From: Chitinophaga pinensis
GTDB lineage: Bacteria > Bacteroidota > Bacteroidia > UKL13-3
DNA length: 8,733 nt
Assembly: GCA_945876985.1 (NCBI GenBank)
Contig: CAMCQX010000050.1
Location: forward strand, 1 to 8,733
Reading direction: 5' to 3'
In this document: piece by piece, positions 5,981 through 8,733 of the stretch
Position numbering within the stretch: the stretch's first letter is position 1
Layout: every line of letters begins with the position of its first letter
The notes under the pieces: generated by a model
Told to the model about the DNA's origin: nothing
Database searches by the model: none
The model's input: only the letters and a program-made list of their open reading frames with translations
Made by a program: the position numbers and the translations under genes

Positions 5981-6370
5981 ATGTTGAAAAAATGGATTTC
6001 CATATTATTTTTAAGTGTATATTTATTAACTGCTACTGAGTTCAATGAATTGTTCAAATTACCTTTATTGGTAGAACACTTTATGCAACACAATGAAGGA
6101 AATAAACATGTCGATTTTTGGGAGTTTTTATGTAATCATTATTCAACTAATGCCATAAAAGATAGTGATTACGATGAAGACATGAAATTGCCTTTTAAAT
6201 CACAATCGCATTTTGAAAAAAATAATACCATCAATTCAATCTGTTTTGATTTAAGTGTTGAAACATATAATTTACCTTCTTTTACAGTTAAGGATTTTGT
6301 TAATACTTCGGAACAATTTAATAATACTTCTTCCATTAACTCCATTTGGCAACCGCCAAAGTTTTTATAA
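5981..6370 (+). CDS. Small secreted or membrane-anchored protein of unknown function, upstream of CzcA
   Basis: I recognise no named domain. The 129-residue product starts with a basic then hydrophobic leader (LKKWISILFLSVYLLTATEF, residues 2-21), a signal peptide or N-terminal anchor that sends the rest to the periplasm. Residues 28-53 (LPLLVEHFMQHNEG, then DFWEFLCNHY) contain His33, His37, His43 and His53, with Glu32 and Cys51. Next come the acidic stretch DSDYDEDMKLPFKS (61-74) and an invariant-looking tail, SIWQPPKFL. I recall similar short proteins with MKLPFKS and a terminal WQPPK in front of CzcA-type efflux genes in Bacteroidota, always annotated hypothetical. The His/Asp content and the neighbouring pump suggest metal sensing, binding or pump assembly; this is inference. 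The stop is 106 nt before czcA. The start may be leaderless. Confidence 0.75.
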   Translation: MLKKWISILFLSVYLLTATEFNELFKLPLLVEHFMQHNEGNKHVDFWEFLCNHYSTNAIKDSDYDEDMKLPFKSQSHFEKNNTINSICFDLSVETYNLPSFTVKDFVNTSEQFNNTSSINSIWQPPKFL

Positions 6371-6390
6371 ATATATTATATATTTTCGCC

Positions 6391-6417
6391 TTCAATTGTT
6401 GATTGAATAGTTTTTTT
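6391..6417 (+). terminator. Weak terminator or attenuator-like hairpin between the small protein gene and czcA
   Basis: TTCAAT (6391-6396) pairs with ATTGAA (6402-6407) around a 5-nt loop, followed by TAG and a T7 run (6411-6417). The stem is only 6 bp and AT-rich, so it would be leaky at best. It lies 21 nt after the small gene's stop and 60 nt before the czcA ATG. Confidence 0.3.
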
Positions 6418-6476
6418 GTATATTATTTTGTCAATACATTCTGTGGCTTTTTTTAAATTAAAAAATTTTATGCATT

Positions 6477-8733
6477 ATGCTGAATAGTATTATTTCATTT
6501 TCTGTAAAGCAGAAACTGATCATAGGGCTTTTTACAATTGCCTTAATTGGTTATGGTAGTTACCAATTTACAAAACTTCCCATTGATGCCGTTCCCGATA
6601 TTACTAATAATCAGGTTCAGGTAATTACTGTTGCGCCATCTTATGGTGCAACCGATATTGAAAGGTTGGTTACGTTTCCCATTGAATTGGCAAATAGTAA
6701 TATTTCTGGATTACATGAAATCAGAAGTTTTTCACGTTTCGGATTATCTATTGTTACCATTGTTTTTGATGATGGAATTGATATTTATTGGGCTCGTCAG
6801 CAAGTAGCAGAAAGATTACAGCAAGTTCAAGCCGATTTACCAAAGGGAATTGGTTCTGTTTCTATGGGACCTATAACTACTGGTTTAGGCGAAATTTATC
6901 AGTATTCTGTTCGTGCAAAAGAAGGTTATGAAAGTAAATACGATGCCATGGAATTACGAACTATTCAAGATTGGATGGTGCGCAGGCAATTACTTGGCGT
7001 AAAAGGTGTGGCCGATGTGAGCAGCTTTGGTGGTAAATTGAAACAATACGAAATTGCCATCAATTCCAATAAACTTCAATCATACAATATTACGGTGAAT
7101 GATGTGTTTGCTGCTTTGGAAAGCAATAACCAAAATACTGGTGGCGCATATATTGAAAAAGGTCCAACTGTTTTATACATTCGAAGTGAAGGTTTAGTTG
7201 GAAGCATTGATGATATCAAATCGGTTTTTATTAAGAAAACTTCAAGTGGTTCGACACTATTAATTAAAGATGTGGCAGATGTTCGTTTTGGATATGCTAC
7301 TCGTTATGGTGCCATGTGTTACAACGATAAAGGAGAAGTAGCTGGTGGGGTTGTTATGATGCTAAAAGGAGCGAATAGTAGTGATGTTATAAAAAAAGTA
7401 AAAGAGCGAATTGCGCAAATTCAAAAAACATTGCCTGAAGGCGTAATCATTGATCCGTTTTTAGATAGAACAAAAATGGTAGATAATGCCATTGGAACTG
7501 TTAAAATAAATTTAATAGAAGGTGCTTTGATTGTTCTATTTGTTTTGATTTTATTTTTAGGAAATATACGAGCAGGATTTTTAGTAGCTTCAGTCATTCC
7601 TTTAGCCATGCTATTTGCCATTATTATGATGAATATTTTTGGAGTTAGCGGAAATTTAATGAGTTTAGGTGCGTTGGATTTTGGTTTAATTATAGACGGA
7701 GCAGTAATTATTGTTGAAGCATTACTTCACACTTTAAGTCATAAACATAAAGATGTACTTTTAACAGCTAATCAATTAGATGATGAAACAAAAAAATCAA
7801 CTAGTAAAATGATGAACGTTGCTGTATTTGGGCAAATAATAATCTTAGTGGTTTATTTGCCTATTTTCTTTTTAGAAGGCATTGAAGGGAAAATGTTTAA
7901 ACCTATGATACAAACTGTAGCATTTGCTCTTATAGGTGCATTTATTTTATCGTTAACTTATGTGCCAATGATGAGTTCATTATTTTTGAATAATAAGATT
8001 AAACATAAAAAAACTTTTTCAGATAAAATGATGGAATTTATTGAACGTCATTTTCAAAAAGCTTTGAGTAATGTACTTCAATTTCCTAAAACAATAATCA
8101 TTTCTGCAGTATCATTATTTGCTATATCAATTTTTGTTTTGATGCAAATGGGAGGGGAGTTTATACCAGCTTTGGAAGAAGGCGATTTTGCTGTAGAAAC
8201 TAGGGTTTTAACTGGAAGTAATTTAAATACCACCATCGAAAATACACAAAAAGCGGCTAAAATTTTAAAGCAACAATTTCCGGAAGTAGAACAAGTAGTA
8301 ACCAAAATTGGAAGTGGTGAAATTCCTACCGATCCAATGTCAATGGAAGCTGCCGATATGATGATAATTTTAAAAGATAAAGACGAATGGACTTCTGCAA
8401 AAACGTTCCCTGAACTTTCCGAAAAAATGAGTAAAGCCATGGAAGCAGTTCCAGGTGTTACCACTAGTTTTCAGTTTCCTGTTCAAATGCGTTTTAACGA
8501 ATTAATGACAGGCGCGAAGCAAGATGTAGTTTGTAAAATATTTGGTGAAAATATGGATACTTTGGCTCATTATGCCGAAAAATTAGGCCAATTATCAGCA
8601 ACTGTTGAAGGAACAAAAAACCTTTATGTGGAGCCAGTTAGCGGCATGCCGCAAATTATTATTGAATATAACAGAGCAGCAATTGCCCAATATGGATTAA
8701 ATATTTCTGACATCAATAAAATTGTAAATATTG
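6477..8733 (+). CDS. czcA: CzcA-type heavy-metal efflux RND pump, N-terminal 752 codons; 3' end outside the window
   Basis: This inner-membrane RND pump subunit uses proton import to expel metal cations through a periplasmic adaptor and an outer-membrane channel. The ATG at 6477 opens a frame that runs uninterrupted to the window edge. TM1 is about residues 14-31, followed by KLPIDAVPDITNNQVQV and the first periplasmic pore and docking loop. TM2-TM4 lie at about 346-364, 369-387 and 398-416. TM5 and TM6 are near 447-466 and 476-502, and TM7 near 539-557, then the second periplasmic loop starts with GGEFIPALEEGDF. TM4 carries DFGLIIDGAVIIVE with Asp401, Asp407 and Glu414, matching the proton-relay set of CzcA (D402/D408/E415) and the divalent-metal HME pattern. 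The loop motif RFNELMTG (672-679) also suits CzcA rather than Cu/Ag-type CusA. Likely substrates are Zn, Co or Cd. Full-length members have about 1040 residues, or about 1440 when fused to an outer-membrane channel domain. Confidence 0.95.
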   Translation, partial: MLNSIISFSVKQKLIIGLFTIALIGYGSYQFTKLPIDAVPDITNNQVQVITVAPSYGATDIERLVTFPIELANSNISGLHEIRSFSRFGLSIVTIVFDDGIDIYWARQQVAERLQQVQADLPKGIGSVSMGPITTGLGEIYQYSVRAKEGYESKYDAMELRTIQDWMVRRQLLGVKGVADVSSFGGKLKQYEIAINSNKLQSYNITVNDVFAALESNNQNTGGAYIEKGPTVLYIRSEGLVGSIDDIKSVFIKKTSSGSTLLIKDVADVRFGYATRYGAMCYNDKGEVAGGVVMMLKGANSSDVIKKVKERIAQIQKTLPEGVIIDPFLDRTKMVDNAIGTVKINLIEGALIVLFVLILFLGNIRAGFLVASVIPLAMLFAIIMMNIFGVSGNLMSLGALDFGLIIDGAVIIVEALLHTLSHKHKDVLLTANQLDDETKKSTSKMMNVAVFGQIIILVVYLPIFFLEGIEGKMFKPMIQTVAFALIGAFILSLTYVPMMSSLFLNNKIKHKKTFSDKMMEFIERHFQKALSNVLQFPKTIIISAVSLFAISIFVLMQMGGEFIPALEEGDFAVETRVLTGSNLNTTIENTQKAAKILKQQFPEVEQVVTKIGSGEIPTDPMSMEAADMMIILKDKDEWTSAKTFPELSEKMSKAMEAVPGVTTSFQFPVQMRFNELMTGAKQDVVCKIFGENMDTLAHYAEKLGQLSATVEGTKNLYVEPVSGMPQIIIEYNRAAIAQYGLNISDINKIVNI

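Noticed and set aside
6448..6466. T7/A6 inverted repeat just before czcA
   Set aside because: It is made only of A and T with a very unstable stem. It is more likely ordinary AT-rich intergenic sequence than a regulatory hairpin.
6470..6487. Five-codon frame (MHYAE) overlapping the czcA start
   Set aside because: It is the right size for an upstream control peptide, but nothing such as a ribosome site or a recognisable leader motif supports translation. A short out-of-frame ATG is expected by chance.
7421..7621. Minus-strand open frame of 66 codons inside czcA
   Set aside because: It lies wholly opposite the well-supported CzcA reading frame (TM2-TM3 region) and resembles no protein I know. 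It is an antisense shadow.
8078..8464. Minus-strand open frame of 128 codons inside czcA
   Set aside because: It is antisense to the conserved second periplasmic loop of CzcA. Its Ser/Ile/Val-rich composition is what reverse reading of membrane-protein codons gives.
1..8733. Mobile elements, CRISPR arrays, tRNA or rRNA genes
   Set aside because: I found no transposase or integrase frame, no terminal inverted repeats with target duplications, no regularly spaced repeats and no tRNA-like cloverleaf.

Overview
The window is AT-rich DNA that most probably comes from a member of the Bacteroidota (Flavobacteriia or a relative). Four things point there. There are no clear Shine-Dalgarno sequences. 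Several genes are preceded by TAnnTTTG -7 boxes, the promoter style of that phylum. A carboxypeptidase-regulatory-like domain protein sits beside housekeeping genes. The proteins resemble flavobacterial versions of FolE, 6-pyruvoyl-tetrahydropterin synthase (PTPS), PurB and CzcA. I cannot name a genus.

Layout, left to right. (1) 1-422, plus strand: the C-terminal part of a universal stress protein, ending at a bidirectional hairpin terminator (444-471). (2) 519-3717, minus strand: a compact probable operon read right to left, chrA-type transporter, then a secreted carboxypeptidase-regulatory-like domain protein, then purB. The gaps are only 4 and 24 nt. A good promoter match (TTG, 19-nt spacer, TATTTTTG) sits almost directly on the chrA start codon. 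(3) 3787-4913, minus strand: a two-gene pterin operon, a PTPS/QueD-family gene then folE, overlapping by about 11 nt and closed by a long hairpin. (4) 4914-5285: a 372-bp divergent intergenic region without genes but with several short inverted repeats and a recurring AT motif. (5) 5286-5913, plus strand: an ECF-type sigma factor with its own terminator and no visible anti-sigma gene. (6) 5981 to the right edge, plus strand: a metal-efflux module. A 129-residue secreted or membrane-anchored small protein of unknown function, rich in His and Asp, is followed by the first 752 codons of a CzcA-type heavy-metal RND pump cut by the window end.

How the genes fit together. FolE makes dihydroneopterin triphosphate from GTP, and the overlapping PTPS-family enzyme uses that product, so the two form a pathway pair. 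The spacing of Cys and HGH in the second enzyme (C, five residues, HGH) resembles eukaryotic-type PTPS more than classical QueD. That leaves open whether the end product is queuosine or a biopterin-like compound. The small protein and CzcA are probably one metal-resistance locus, with a weak terminator-like hairpin between them. The points most worth following up are the uncharacterised small protein in front of CzcA, the nearly leaderless promoter arrangement seen twice, and the PTPS/QueD identity question. I see no mobile element, CRISPR array, tRNA or rRNA.
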